DNA of 41,550 bases from Lachnospiraceae bacterium (GCA_030524525.1 JAUNGI010000022.1:1-41550); one strand, 5' to 3'. Positions 32,788 through 41,132 are shown, numbered from the stretch's first letter. Numbers and translations: made by a program. Notes: generated from the sequence alone by a model not told the origin.

Positions 32788-32871
32788 TTCCCACTAGGAA
32801 AAAGAAATTCGCTTCGTTATAATTTTTTCATAGAGGAAACAAAAGCGAAACGCTGGAATCGGGAGGATGCG

Positions 32872-33078
32872 ATGGAAGAACGGATTTGTAATTGCTGCGG
32901 AAGAACGTTGGGAAAACGAACGGAAGAAGACGCTCTTGAGGTAGTGAAAGAGTGGGGATATTTTTCCAAAAAAGATCTGGAACGTCATTCCTTTGTACTG
33001 TGCGAAGCCTGCTATGACCGGCTGATCGGGACGTTTGCGCTCCCGGTGCGGAAAACGGAAGTGACGGAGGCGCTGTAG
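32872..33078 (+). CDS. Small protein with two CxxC pairs (probable zinc ribbon)
   Basis: The 68-residue protein has C6-x2-C9 (with an extra Cys at 8) and C44-x2-C47, a pattern suited to binding one zinc ion. Between them lies a predicted helical, Glu- and Lys-rich region. No known family name comes to mind. GGGAGG a few bases before the ATG gives a clear ribosome-binding site. A TATAAT at 32818-32823 without a good -35 may offer a promoter in the gap after rimI. It sits between rimI and rnz inside the t6A cluster; its role there is unknown. Confidence 0.7.
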   Translation: MEERICNCCGRTLGKRTEEDALEVVKEWGYFSKKDLERHSFVLCEACYDRLIGTFALPVRKTEVTEAL

Positions 33079-33110
33079 GGAAGTTCGTAAGAGTTTGGTA
33101 AGAGGTAGAT

Positions 33111-34031
33111 ATGTTAGAGGTTTGTCTGCTGGGAACGAGCGGGATGATGCCGCTTCCGGGGCGGTTCCTGACCGCCTGTATGACGCGCTGCAACGGCAGC
33201 AGTCTGCTGATCGACTGCGGCGAGGGAACGCAGGTGGCGGTTCGGAAAAAGGGGTGGAGCTGTCACGATATCGACGTGATCTGCATCACGCACTGGCACG
33301 GAGACCATGTCAGCGGACTGCCGGGGCTGCTGCTTTCCATGGGCAATTCCGACCGGACCCGCCCGGTGACGCTGATCGGCCCGAAGGGGATAGCGGGCGT
33401 TGTGAACGCCCTGCGCGTCATTGCGCCGGAGCTGCCGTTTTCATTGGAATTTCGGGAGCTTACGGAAAACCGCGAGACGATCGCGCTGCCGGGCTACACG
33501 ATCGAAGCGTTCCGCGTCAGCCATAACATCGTGTGCTACGGCTATACGCAGCGCATTTCCCGCGCGGGAAAATTCGATCCGGAGAAGGCAAAGCGGAACG
33601 CCGTGCCGATGAAGGCTTGGAGCCGTCTGCAAAAGGGACAGACCGTAGAAGAGGACGGGATCGTTTATACGCAGGACATGATCTTGGGACCGGCGCGGAA
33701 GGGGTTGAAGCTGACGTACTGCACCGACTCCCGGCCGACCCAGCAGATCGCCGAATGCGCCGAGGGCGCGGATCTGTTTATCTGCGAGGGCATGTACGGA
33801 GAGCCGGGCTCGGAGGCAAAGGCGCGGGAGCATAAGCATATGACCTTTGCGGAGGCGGCTGCGCTCGCCAAAAAGGCGGGAGCGGCGGAGCTGTGGCTGA
33901 CGCATTACAGCCCTTCGCTTGCCCGTCCGAAGGATTACGAATGGGTGGCGCGGGAGATCTTTCCGAACAGCCGAACCTGTAAGGACGGCTATACAAAAAT
34001 GCTGGAATTTGAGAAAGACGAGGCAAATTAG
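33111..34031 (+). CDS. rnz: Ribonuclease Z-type metallo-beta-lactamase-fold nuclease
   Basis: The 306-residue protein has the metallo-beta-lactamase signature THWHGDH (H61, H63, D65, H66) and further metal ligands in FRVSHNI, TYCTDSR and WLTHYSPS. GSSLLIDCGEGTQ near the start is typical of tRNase Z, which removes the 3' trailer of tRNA precursors. That activity fits its tRNA-modifying neighbours and the lack of encoded CCA on the tRNAs in this window. Length matches the short bacterial form. The second motif residue is Trp where Leu or Phe is more usual. tsaD starts 6 bp downstream. Confidence 0.88.
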   Translation: MLEVCLLGTSGMMPLPGRFLTACMTRCNGSSLLIDCGEGTQVAVRKKGWSCHDIDVICITHWHGDHVSGLPGLLLSMGNSDRTRPVTLIGPKGIAGVVNALRVIAPELPFSLEFRELTENRETIALPGYTIEAFRVSHNIVCYGYTQRISRAGKFDPEKAKRNAVPMKAWSRLQKGQTVEEDGIVYTQDMILGPARKGLKLTYCTDSRPTQQIAECAEGADLFICEGMYGEPGSEAKAREHKHMTFAEAAALAKKAGAAELWLTHYSPSLARPKDYEWVAREIFPNSRTCKDGYTKMLEFEKDEAN

Positions 34032-34037
34032 CATACG

Positions 34038-35126
34038 ATGAAAAGCACATACATTTTGGCGATCGAATCCTCCTGCGACGAGACTGCCGCCGCCGTTGTG
34101 AAGGACGGCAGAACGGCGCTCTCCAACGTGATCTCCTCGCAGATCGCGCTTCATACGCTTTACGGGGGAGTCGTTCCGGAGATCGCATCGAGAAAGCATA
34201 TCGAACATATCGTTCCGGTCATTCAGGAAGCCCTAAAGGAGGCGAAAATGACGCTGGACGAGATGGACGCCGTCGCCGTGACCTACGGACCGGGGCTGGT
34301 CGGCTCGCTGCTCGTGGGCGTCGGCGCCGCCAAAGCCATTGCTTACGCGGCAAAGAAACCGCTGATCGGCGTGCATCATATCGAGGGGCATGTGGCGGCG
34401 AATTACCTGTCCAACCCGGAGCTGGAGCCGCCGTTTCTGTGCCTGATCGTCTCCGGCGGGCATACGCATCTTGTGATGATCGAGGACTACGGCAGCTACC
34501 GCATTCTGGGGCGCACCCACGACGACGCGGCGGGGGAGGCTTACGATAAGGTTGCCCGCGCCATCGGACTCGGCTATCCGGGCGGCCCCAAGATTGACCG
34601 CCTCGCCAAGGAGGGCAATCCGGAGGCGATCGCCTTTCCGCGGGCGCACATTGAGGGCAATCCGTACGATTTCAGCTTCAGCGGCGTCAAGTCGGCGGTT
34701 CTGAATTATCTGAATACATGCAAAATGAAGGCTTCCGCCGGGGAGCCGGAGCGTCATGCCGATATGGCGCACGCCGGGGAGGAGGACTACCTTTCGTACC
34801 TTCCGGAGGGGATCACGCAGGCGGATATCGCCGCGTCCTTTCAGGCAGCCGTCGTGGACGTGCTTGTGACGCGCACGGTCGCAGCGGCAAAGGCGGAGGG
34901 CGTCCGCAAGGTGGCTCTGGCGGGCGGCGTGGCTTCCAACAGCGCGCTTCGCAGCCATATGCGCGAGATCTGCGAGGCAAACGGTCTTTCCCTGTACTAT
35001 CCGGAGCCGATCCTCTGTACGGACAATGCGGCGATGATCGGTTCGGCGGCTTATTACGAATACCGCCGCGGCATAACGCACGACTGGACGCTGAACGCGG
35101 TGCCGAACCTAAAGCTCGGCGAATAG
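34038..35126 (+). CDS. tsaD: tRNA N6-adenosine threonylcarbamoyltransferase TsaD
   Basis: The 362-residue catalytic subunit of the t6A machinery transfers threonylcarbamoyl from its adenylate to A37. It begins with [16 protein letters not shown], carries the metal-binding HHIEGH motif (about 113-118), [12 protein letters not shown], the nucleotide loop [19 protein letters not shown] and [13 protein letters not shown]. Length is standard apart from a slightly longer insert (about 230-255, [20 protein letters not shown]). It closes the cluster and is followed by a terminator. Confidence 0.96.
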   Translation: MKSTYILAIESSCDETAAAVVKDGRTALSNVISSQIALHTLYGGVVPEIASRKHIEHIVPVIQEALKEAKMTLDEMDAVAVTYGPGLVGSLLVGVGAAKAIAYAAKKPLIGVHHIEGHVAANYLSNPELEPPFLCLIVSGGHTHLVMIEDYGSYRILGRTHDDAAGEAYDKVARAIGLGYPGGPKIDRLAKEGNPEAIAFPRAHIEGNPYDFSFSGVKSAVLNYLNTCKMKASAGEPERHADMAHAGEEDYLSYLPEGITQADIAASFQAAVVDVLVTRTVAAAKAEGVRKVALAGGVASNSALRSHMREICEANGLSLYYPEPILCTDNAAMIGSAAYYEYRRGITHDWTLNAVPNLKLGE

Positions 35127-35178
35127 GTCGATTGCATTCAAAATATCAAGCGAAAACAGAAAAATGATGTTACGATAA

Positions 35179-35211
35179 GGTTGAGAGCGAGCTTTCAACC
35201 TTTTTCTTTTT
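35179..35211 (+). terminator. Terminator after tsaD
   Basis: GGTTGAGAG (35179-35187) pairs with CTTTCAACC (35192-35200) with one G-T pair, followed by TTTTTCTTTTT. Confidence 0.85.
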
Positions 35212-35228
35212 GGGAATGGAGAATTATT

Positions 35229-36035
35229 ATGTCGGGACAGTTGGCGCTTCTGGCACAGGCACTGTGCTATGTAGAAGAACATTTATGCGAAGAAATCACC
35301 GTGGCAGATGTGGCGGAGGCCTGCTATTGTTCTGTTTCGGCTTTGCAGAAGCTGTTCCGTTACGTTACCCACTACAGTATGAAGGAATATATCCGGAAAC
35401 GGAGAATTACCTGTGCGTCCCGGGAGCTGATTTCCTGTCCCGAAAGCAGTGTGCTGGATATTGCGGTCAAATACTGCTACGGTTCCAACGAAGCGTTTAC
35501 CCGGGCATTTGAACAGATTTGGCATTGTACTCCGACGGTATTTCGGAAGCAGGCGCGTTTTGCGGAGCTGCATCCCCGTTGGAAGATGCCGGACGAGAAA
35601 GGAGAGATGCATATGTTTCAGAAAAAAGAGCTGGACATCAGCGAGTTGTACGATTTGTTCTTGCAGCGAAAGGAATGCTGGTTTATTTGCTGTGATATTA
35701 AAGGGCTGATGCCCATTAACGAAATCAGCCGTGAGGCGGGGGATCTTGCCATTCTGACGACGGTGCGGCGAATGGAGGCAGCAGCGGATGAGGAGGATGT
35801 GATTTTCCGAGTCGGCGGGGATGAATTTGTCCTGCTGACCGGGACAACGAAAGAAAGCGAGGCGCGGAACAAGGCGGAAAAGATTCGTGCGGAAAACGGA
35901 ATTCCCGTCGTATATGAGGGGAGAGAGATTCCCCTGTCCCTTCATGTGGGCGTTACCCGCTTTGAGGAGGAGTTAAAGTACGACGAGCTGGTTGCGCGGC
36001 TCAAAAAAACAATGTACGAGATTCACGGGAAGTAA
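35229..36035 (+). CDS. AraC-type DNA-binding domain fused to a GGDEF domain
   Basis: The 268-residue protein begins with an AraC/XylS helix-turn-helix pair (about 10-108): ITVADVAEACYCSVSALQKLF and VLDIAVKYCYGSNEAFTRAFEQ, ending near the usual PTVFRKQ. After a short linker, a compact GGDEF domain follows (about 145-265) with a metal-site-like CCDIKGLMPINEIS and an intact RVGGDEFVLL (GGDEF at 196-200). The GGDEF half is shorter than usual and lacks the DxLTGLxNR start, so activity is uncertain. TGGAG at 35216-35220 supports the ATG at 35229. It stands alone between two terminators and faces the sigma/propeller operon. I infer a DNA-binding protein controlled by, or sensing, a nucleotide. Confidence 0.8.
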   Translation: MSGQLALLAQALCYVEEHLCEEITVADVAEACYCSVSALQKLFRYVTHYSMKEYIRKRRITCASRELISCPESSVLDIAVKYCYGSNEAFTRAFEQIWHCTPTVFRKQARFAELHPRWKMPDEKGEMHMFQKKELDISELYDLFLQRKECWFICCDIKGLMPINEISREAGDLAILTTVRRMEAAADEEDVIFRVGGDEFVLLTGTTKESEARNKAEKIRAENGIPVVYEGREIPLSLHVGVTRFEEELKYDELVARLKKTMYEIHGK

Positions 36036-36043
36036 AGAAAAAC

Positions 36044-36087
36044 GCCCTTCCTCCGTTTGGAAAAGAAACGGAGGAAGGGCAATTTTT
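36044..36087. terminator. Bidirectional terminator between convergent genes
   Basis: A perfect 15-bp stem (36044-36058 with 36066-36080) closes a 7-nt loop. It has a T-run after it on the plus strand, and an A-run before it gives a T-run for the minus strand. Confidence 0.9.
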
Positions 36088-36137
36088 ATGGGCATTCTCC
36101 GGCTTCTGCGTTCTCTCGGTTCCCAAGGGTTCCGGAG

Positions 36138-38057
36138 CTACTCCGCGGCTTCCCCGTCGTTTTGCAGAACCGGAACCACCAGAAAATTATTCGGGCCGAA
36201 TGCGTACAAATAGCCGTCGATATACACCGCCCGTTTGCGGCTGTTGTCGCCCGCAAGCGGTACGGTGGCTACCTCGTGCAGCCGGTAGCCGTCAAAGGAA
36301 AGCAGAAGGTAGCTGCCGTCCGTATATTGCGCGCTTCCCATGGAGAAGCCCAAGCCGACGAGCTGATTTTCCCGGTCGATCAGATACGACTTGTAATCGG
36401 ACGAATAGGAGGCGCCCGGAAGCTCGTACTTGCAGACCGAGGAAACGCCGTTTTCGGTCTCCTCATAAATTTCCAGCTTCACGCTTTCCGTTCGGTTGCC
36501 GCTCACCCCGATGCCGATGCCAAGCAGATAGCCGTTTCCGAAATTCACAAGCGAGGTCGAGTAGCCGTCGATGGTTCCGGTATGCTTATAAGTGATGTTG
36601 TCCGGGTCGCTCAGATCAAAGCAGAAGACGGGATCGCGAAGCTCCACGGAGGTGCAGACATAGGCGGTCTCCCCGTCAAAGCGGACCGAACGGACGACCT
36701 CGCCCTCCGGTGCAAATTTCGTAACCTGCGCGGCGATTTGTTGGCTGTCGAGGTCGATGCAGTAAAGGCTTGCATTTGTGTCGTCTATAGTTGCGATATC
36801 GTAAACTATGTTGCCCTCGTCGCCCCGTTTCTCGGATTTGGCAACGCGGGTTGTCGTAACAACGCGGAGCATCGAGTCATGCTCGTCAAGGCTGTACTGA
36901 TCTTTCACATATCCGGCGACAACGGTAGAACCTTGAAGCGTCAGATCTTCGCCCGTATAGGACAGCCACGAAATTTCGGTCATGGCGGTTTGGAAGACAT
37001 ATTCGCCTTCGGTGCTCTCCTCCGAAAAAGAACGGGTCACATAGACGTTTTGTTCGGAAACGTAGACCGTATCGGAATAGGAGAGGAAGGCGGAGCAGTC
37101 CTCCAAGGCAAGCGAGGCGGCGTCGAATTTGCAGACGATCGTATAACGCGCGGACGTAAGCGTTTTGGGCGCGACGATGTCCTCGGCGGGGATGCTCTCA
37201 AACCCGTTACCGGCGTCGATCTGCGGCAGGAAGCTTTCCTCGGCGGAAAAATCGGCGCCGTCAACGCGAAATTCGTTCAGAAGAAGAAGCTTGCCGTCCG
37301 TCAGCCGGGCGGAGAGATAGCTGCCGGTCAACAGCACCGTTTGGATCTCGGTCATATTCGCCGGGTCGGACACATCGACCGAAATAACGGCGACGCAGGC
37401 TCCCCGTTCCTTCTGGCTGCAGGGGGCGAGAACGGTGATCGTCTTGCAGTCCGAGGAGAGGAAAAATTCCCATTCGTCGGAGTAAAAGAAAACCGTGTCG
37501 TCCATATAATTAAAGAAATGGGAGCCGATCAGCTCGGAAGCTTCTCCTTGGATGGAATAGACCTTCAGGCACATTCCGTCCAGATAATAAATATATTTGT
37601 CGCTGCGTTTGATAAGGTCGGCCTCGATCACGCCCGCCGTTTGATTGTCGGTCGTTTCCTGATAGTTCGCGTCTTCGATTGAGCTCCCGTCGCTGGGAGC
37701 CTCGGAGTCTTCGGCGCTTTTATCTTGACTCATTACTAAGTCGGAAAGTTCGGCGCACAGGCGCTCCCAGTTGTTTTTGTAAGCGGGCTTTTGGTAATTG
37801 AGCGCGTTGATTTTCTGGATGATCTCGTAATATTCGCTGTCGGCATATTCCGATACGTCCGGCGGGGAGGTATCGTACGGCAGGAACAGGATCAGCCCGA
37901 GCGCCGCCGCAAAGGCGCAGAGACATGCCGCGACTATGGCGAGGCGGTTCCTGCCATAGTGTTTGCTTTGCTTTGGCGCAGCCTCGTTGGGAGCGGCTTC
38001 GGCAATGAATTTTTCGTCGATCTCATTTATGGCTAAAAGCATTTCTTCTTTCTTCAT
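36138..38057 (-). CDS. Membrane-anchored beta-propeller domain protein, likely partner of the sigma factor
   Basis: The 639-residue protein has a short cytosolic N-terminus (about 1-37, starting MKKEEMLLAINEIDEKF), one transmembrane helix (about 38-58), an extracytoplasmic acidic linker (about 60-145) and a large beta-propeller-like domain (about 145-635). The propeller is recognisable by recurring strands such as YIYYLDGMCLKVYSIQG, ISVDVSDPANMT, LYCIDLDSQQIAAQ and CFDLSDPDNITYKHTG, as in the C-terminal beta-propeller family often seen in Clostridia. Its start overlaps the sigma gene's stop by 4 bp. That layout suggests the N-terminus holds the sigma factor at the membrane and the propeller senses an external or envelope signal; this is inference. 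Confidence 0.8.
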   Translation of the reverse strand: MKKEEMLLAINEIDEKFIAEAAPNEAAPKQSKHYGRNRLAIVAACLCAFAAALGLILFLPYDTSPPDVSEYADSEYYEIIQKINALNYQKPAYKNNWERLCAELSDLVMSQDKSAEDSEAPSDGSSIEDANYQETTDNQTAGVIEADLIKRSDKYIYYLDGMCLKVYSIQGEASELIGSHFFNYMDDTVFFYSDEWEFFLSSDCKTITVLAPCSQKERGACVAVISVDVSDPANMTEIQTVLLTGSYLSARLTDGKLLLLNEFRVDGADFSAEESFLPQIDAGNGFESIPAEDIVAPKTLTSARYTIVCKFDAASLALEDCSAFLSYSDTVYVSEQNVYVTRSFSEESTEGEYVFQTAMTEISWLSYTGEDLTLQGSTVVAGYVKDQYSLDEHDSMLRVVTTTRVAKSEKRGDEGNIVYDIATIDDTNASLYCIDLDSQQIAAQVTKFAPEGEVVRSVRFDGETAYVCTSVELRDPVFCFDLSDPDNITYKHTGTIDGYSTSLVNFGNGYLLGIGIGVSGNRTESVKLEIYEETENGVSSVCKYELPGASYSSDYKSYLIDRENQLVGLGFSMGSAQYTDGSYLLLSFDGYRLHEVATVPLAGDNSRKRAVYIDGYLYAFGPNNFLVVPVLQNDGEAAE

Positions 38058-38611
38058 ACAACGATCCCTTCTTTCTCCAAGTAAGCTTTTAATTTGTTTC
38101 GGGTGCGCAGAAGCGTGACCTTGACGTTGCTTTCGGAAAGCTTGTATTCGAGCGCGATCTCCCGGATCGTATGGAAATACCAGTAGCGGCGGACAAAGAG
38201 AATCCTCGTCTGCTCCGGCAGAGCTTCCAGAAAGCGGTTCAGAAGATCCTTGAGCACGATCCCCTCGACCATGGACGAGGACGCGTCCTCGGACGGCAGA
38301 AATTCGCCCACCTCGTCAAGAATAAATTCCACGTTCGCGGAGCGCTTCTGCGCATGGTTGTGGATGTAGCGGTTCAGCGCGATATTGCGCGTAAGCTTCC
38401 CCAAAAACGTCGAAAGGCGGGTTGGCTTATGCGGCGGCATGGCGTTCCAAGCGTGAACGTAAGTGTCGTTGACGCACTCCTCGGCGTCCGGATGGGAATT
38501 CAAAATATGATAAGCGATCGAGTGGCAGTACCGTCCGTATTTCTGCTGGGTTTCGGAAATCGCGGTTTCGGAGCGCTCCCAGTACAAATTCACGATTTTT
38601 TGGTCTTCCAC
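38054..38611 (-). CDS. ECF-type sigma-70 family RNA polymerase sigma factor
   Basis: The 185-residue protein has sigma region 2 (about 25-95, CHSIAYHILNSHPDAEECVNDTYVHAW) and region 4 (about 128-180, LPEQTRILFVRRYWYFHTIREIA and LSESNVKVTLLRTRNKLK) with no regions 1 or 3, as in extracytoplasmic-function sigma factors. Translation starts at GTG (38611) after a strong GGAGGAGGT on the minus strand. The downstream membrane propeller gene overlaps by ATGA. The upstream region contains tandem 70-bp repeats, each with an extended -10 box pointing toward this gene. Confidence 0.9.
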   Translation of the reverse strand: MEDQKIVNLYWERSETAISETQQKYGRYCHSIAYHILNSHPDAEECVNDTYVHAWNAMPPHKPTRLSTFLGKLTRNIALNRYIHNHAQKRSANVEFILDEVGEFLPSEDASSSMVEGIVLKDLLNRFLEALPEQTRILFVRRYWYFHTIREIALEYKLSESNVKVTLLRTRNKLKAYLEKEGIVV

Positions 38612-38690
38612 AGAGTCACCTCCTCCTTCGTTTTTTAAGGCCTTTCAACTTAATACACAAAATTGCGGGGCGTAAGGTTACAAAAAGAGA

Positions 38691-38852
38691 AAAGCATTTT
38701 TCACATTATACCATGATCTCGTGCGCTTTGGCGCACACTAAGTTCAGAAGTGCTAAATGCAAAGCATTTTGCACATTATACCATGATCTCGTGCGCTTTG
38801 GCGCACACTAAGTTCAAAAGTGCTAAATGCAAAGCATTTTGCACATTATAAC
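38691..38852 (-). repeat. 70-bp tandem repeats carrying extended -10 promoters
   Basis: Two full units (38691-38760 and 38761-38830) and a partial third (to about 38852) are nearly identical. On the minus strand each contains TATAAT preceded by TG one base away (at 38705-38710, 38775-38780 and 38845-38850). Each full unit also has the palindrome GTGCGC-tttg-GCGCAC (38721-38736 and 38791-38806) upstream of the -10. No consensus -35 lies at 17 bp. They may be multiple promoters with operator sites for the sigma operon. Confidence 0.75.
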
Positions 38853-39410
38853 ATGATTTTGCGGCACGCGCTCTGTTTTCCTTGCATTGCGGTTCCTTTT
38901 TTGATAAAGTGTTTTTGCAGACGATTTTCGGGCGTGTGACTGACCAAGCTTTCACTGCGGTGCGCGAGGAGATTCCAAAGCGTATGCCGGCACGAAGAAC
39001 GACTGCACTTTTTGGCAATCGAAAAAGCCTTCGGGCTGGGTTCGATGAGGTTCAACCCCTCTCTTTTTTGGAGACAGGTTCTCCGTCGCGGGTTCGAATC
39101 CCGCCGAACGCGGTTTCCGTCAATGCGGGGCCGCGCTTCGCCAGTGGTTTGGATTGACGCTTCCAAAGCGTCGCTAGGAATGGCGTGCGAAAGCATGCTT
39201 CAAAATACGGCTGTTCGGCAAAGGACGCTCGGATCGCATCCGCAGCATTCCGCGCAATGCAGAGCCGACCTTGCCCGGAGCCGGATACCGCGCCGCTCGG
39301 AAACAGGCCAAAAGCATGCTTTCCGCCTGCTTCTTGACGGCGCTTAAGGCTCTGGCCGTCGGCTTTGCAGGAGCGGCTGTACACGAAAACAGATATCGGG
39401 AGGTTCATTT
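38853..39410. other. Non-coding stretch with tRNA-like debris
   Basis: I see no credible gene here. Open frames on both strands lack ribosome-binding sites and protein-like composition. Small hairpins are present (for example GACGCTT-CCA-AAGCGTC near 39158-39174) and a T-arm-like segment at 39088-39104. The end of the stretch supplies GGGAGG for the slipin-like gene. Confidence 0.5.
39088..39112 (+). pseudogene. tRNA 3'-end remnant (T-arm and acceptor strand)
   Basis: GCGGG-TTCGAAT-CCCGC (39088-39104) is a textbook T-arm followed by CGAACGC and G, which would be the acceptor strand and discriminator. The matching 5' acceptor GCGTTCG is absent upstream. GGAGA-caggt-TCTCC just before it (39070-39084) could be a long variable arm. 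It may be a decayed tRNA or an old integration site. Confidence 0.4.
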
Positions 39411-40511
39411 ATGAAAGTGATCATAAACGAGAAGGAACGCGGCTTCCTGTTCAAAAACGGGAAGTTTATCAAGGTGTTGGGCGTCGGGAAGCACCGTACG
39501 TTCGGAGGAAAGGAGATTGAAATCTCTGAGTTGGATCAGCCCATCGCTTCCGAAAGCTGTACGCTGGAGACGCTGCTTGCCGACAGGGAGCTGGCAGGGC
39601 TGGCTTCGGTCGTGGAGGTGGCGGACCGGCAGCTTGCGCTCCATTTTGTAAACGGGCAGTTTGCTTCGGTATTGAGCGGCGGAAAACATGCCTTCTGGCA
39701 GATCACGGATACGCATACCTATCAGCTTGTTGATATTTCCACGCCGGAGGTGGACGCTTCCGTGCCGGAATATATCTTTGCAAAGCTTCCAGCCAACGTC
39801 TATACCAAGGTCGAGGTGGCCGAGTGGCAGAAGGCGAGGCTGTATTTTAATAAGAAGCTTGTGCGGATCTTGGACGCCGGAACCTATTATTTCTGGAAAA
39901 ACGGCGTGAAGATCGACGTGGACTATGTGGATATCCGCCGGAGACAGATGGATATTACAGGGCAGGAGATTCTGACGCAGGACAAGGTCTCTCTGCGCAT
40001 CAACTTTGTCTGCAGCTACCGTGTAACGGATTATGTAAAGATCCTGACCGAGATCGACGACTTTGCCGAGCAGCTTCACGTTGCGGCACAGCTGGCGCTG
40101 CGGGACTATGTGGGCAAATATCGGCTGGACGAGATCCTTGAAAATAAGGAGCAGCTTTCGCAGTATGTCTTTGAAAAGCTCAAGGAAAAGGAGGGCGAAC
40201 TGTTTGTGGAGATCAGCGAAGCCGGCGTGAAGGATATCATTCTGCCCGGAGAGATCCGCGACATTATGAATACCGTGCTGGTTGCCGAAAAGCGCGCGCA
40301 GGCGAACGTCATTACCCGCCGTGAGGAAGTCGCCTCCACACGGTCGCTTCTGAATACGGCAAAGCTGATGGACGAAAACCATACGCTTTATAAGCTGAAG
40401 GAGCTCGAATATGTGGAACGGATCTGCGAGAACGTCGGGAACATTACGCTGAACGGCAGCGGCGACGTGCTGACGCAGCTTACGACCATCTTAGCGGAAA
40501 AGAAGGAGTAG
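39411..40511 (+). CDS. SPFH/band 7 (slipin-like) protein
   Basis: The 366-residue protein contains an SPFH domain (about 140-300) with the slipin-type stretch ILTQDKVSLRINFVCSYRVTDYVK, LRDYVGKYRLDEILENKEQL and GVKDIILPGEIRDIMN. The C-terminal part is a helical, coiled-coil-like region with RREEVASTRSLLNTAKLM. Unlike typical slipins it has no hydrophobic N-terminal anchor; instead, repeats of a short beta motif (FLFKNGKFIKVLGVGKH, then LHFVNGQFASVLSGGKH, then LYFNKKLVRILDAGTY) precede the SPFH domain. Such proteins oligomerise at membranes; the role here is unknown. The GNAT gene starts 6 bp downstream. Confidence 0.85.
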   Translation: MKVIINEKERGFLFKNGKFIKVLGVGKHRTFGGKEIEISELDQPIASESCTLETLLADRELAGLASVVEVADRQLALHFVNGQFASVLSGGKHAFWQITDTHTYQLVDISTPEVDASVPEYIFAKLPANVYTKVEVAEWQKARLYFNKKLVRILDAGTYYFWKNGVKIDVDYVDIRRRQMDITGQEILTQDKVSLRINFVCSYRVTDYVKILTEIDDFAEQLHVAAQLALRDYVGKYRLDEILENKEQLSQYVFEKLKEKEGELFVEISEAGVKDIILPGEIRDIMNTVLVAEKRAQANVITRREEVASTRSLLNTAKLMDENHTLYKLKELEYVERICENVGNITLNGSGDVLTQLTTILAEKKE

Positions 40512-40517
40512 AAAATC

Positions 40518-41069
40518 GTGGAGCATAAAGGAACGCAGAGACTGGAAACCGAACGGTTGATTTTACGGCGCTTCGCAGTGGAAGACGCGGCGGCGATGTA
40601 CCAAAATTGGGCGTCGGACCCGGAGGTCGTAAAATATCTGACATGGCCGGTGCACAGCGGCGCGGAGGCAACGCGCGCGCTTTTGGAAAACTGGGCGCGG
40701 CGGTATGAAAATCCGGACGTTTACAACTGGGGGATCGAGTGGAAGGAATCGGGAGAGCTGATCGGCAGCATTTCGGTCGTTCAGATCCGCGAAAGAGTTT
40801 CGGAGGCTTCGCTTGGCTGGTGCATCGGGAAAAGATGGTGGGGACAGGGCGTCATGCCGGAGGCGGGGAGCGCCGTGCTGGATTACCTGTTCCGCACGGT
40901 CGGCTTTCACCGGGTCGCGGCGACGCACGACGTGGATAACCCAAAATCGGGACGCGTCATGCAGAAGATCGGCATGAAATACGAGGGGACGCTTCGCAGC
41001 GCGGGGGTCAACAACCGTGGGATCTGCGACGTAGTTTGCTATGCGATCCTGAGCGAGGATTTTTTGTAA
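40518..41069 (+). CDS. GNAT-family N-acetyltransferase (RimJ/RimL type)
   Basis: The 183-residue enzyme starts with TERLILRRFAVEDAAAMYQNW, the RimJ/RimL-like signature. It has the acetyl-CoA region SLGWCIGKRWWGQGVMPEA and the later DVDNPKSGRVMQKIGMKYEGTLR. The substrate is not predictable; members acetylate ribosomal proteins, amines or antibiotics. The GTG at 40518 is the likely start, a few bases after a GGAG at the slipin-like gene's stop. Confidence 0.88.
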   Translation: MEHKGTQRLETERLILRRFAVEDAAAMYQNWASDPEVVKYLTWPVHSGAEATRALLENWARRYENPDVYNWGIEWKESGELIGSISVVQIRERVSEASLGWCIGKRWWGQGVMPEAGSAVLDYLFRTVGFHRVAATHDVDNPKSGRVMQKIGMKYEGTLRSAGVNNRGICDVVCYAILSEDFL

Positions 41070-41088
41070 AAAAAAGAAAAATGAGGGC

Positions 41089-41117
41089 TTGACACGTTTT
41101 GGGCGTTGTGTTAAGAT
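41089..41117 (+). promoter_or_regulatory. Promoter for the tRNA-Ser pair
   Basis: TTGACA (41089-41094), a 17-nt spacer and TAAGAT (41112-41117), 15 nt before the first tRNA-Ser. Confidence 0.85.
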
Positions 41118-41132
41118 AGCAAAGCGTTCTTT

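Noticed and set aside
36057-37682. A 541-codon plus-strand open frame opposite the beta-propeller gene
   Set aside because: The minus-strand frame has a clear membrane helix, propeller strands and coupling to the sigma gene; the plus frame starts inside the bidirectional terminator.
38691-38852. The 70-bp repeats as a CRISPR array
   Set aside because: Units are directly adjacent without unique spacers, only about 2.3 copies are present, and there are no cas genes.
38846-39196. A 116-codon minus-strand open frame with phrases typical of tRNA shadows
   Set aside because: It runs across the tRNA-like remnant and repeats and lacks a ribosome-binding site.
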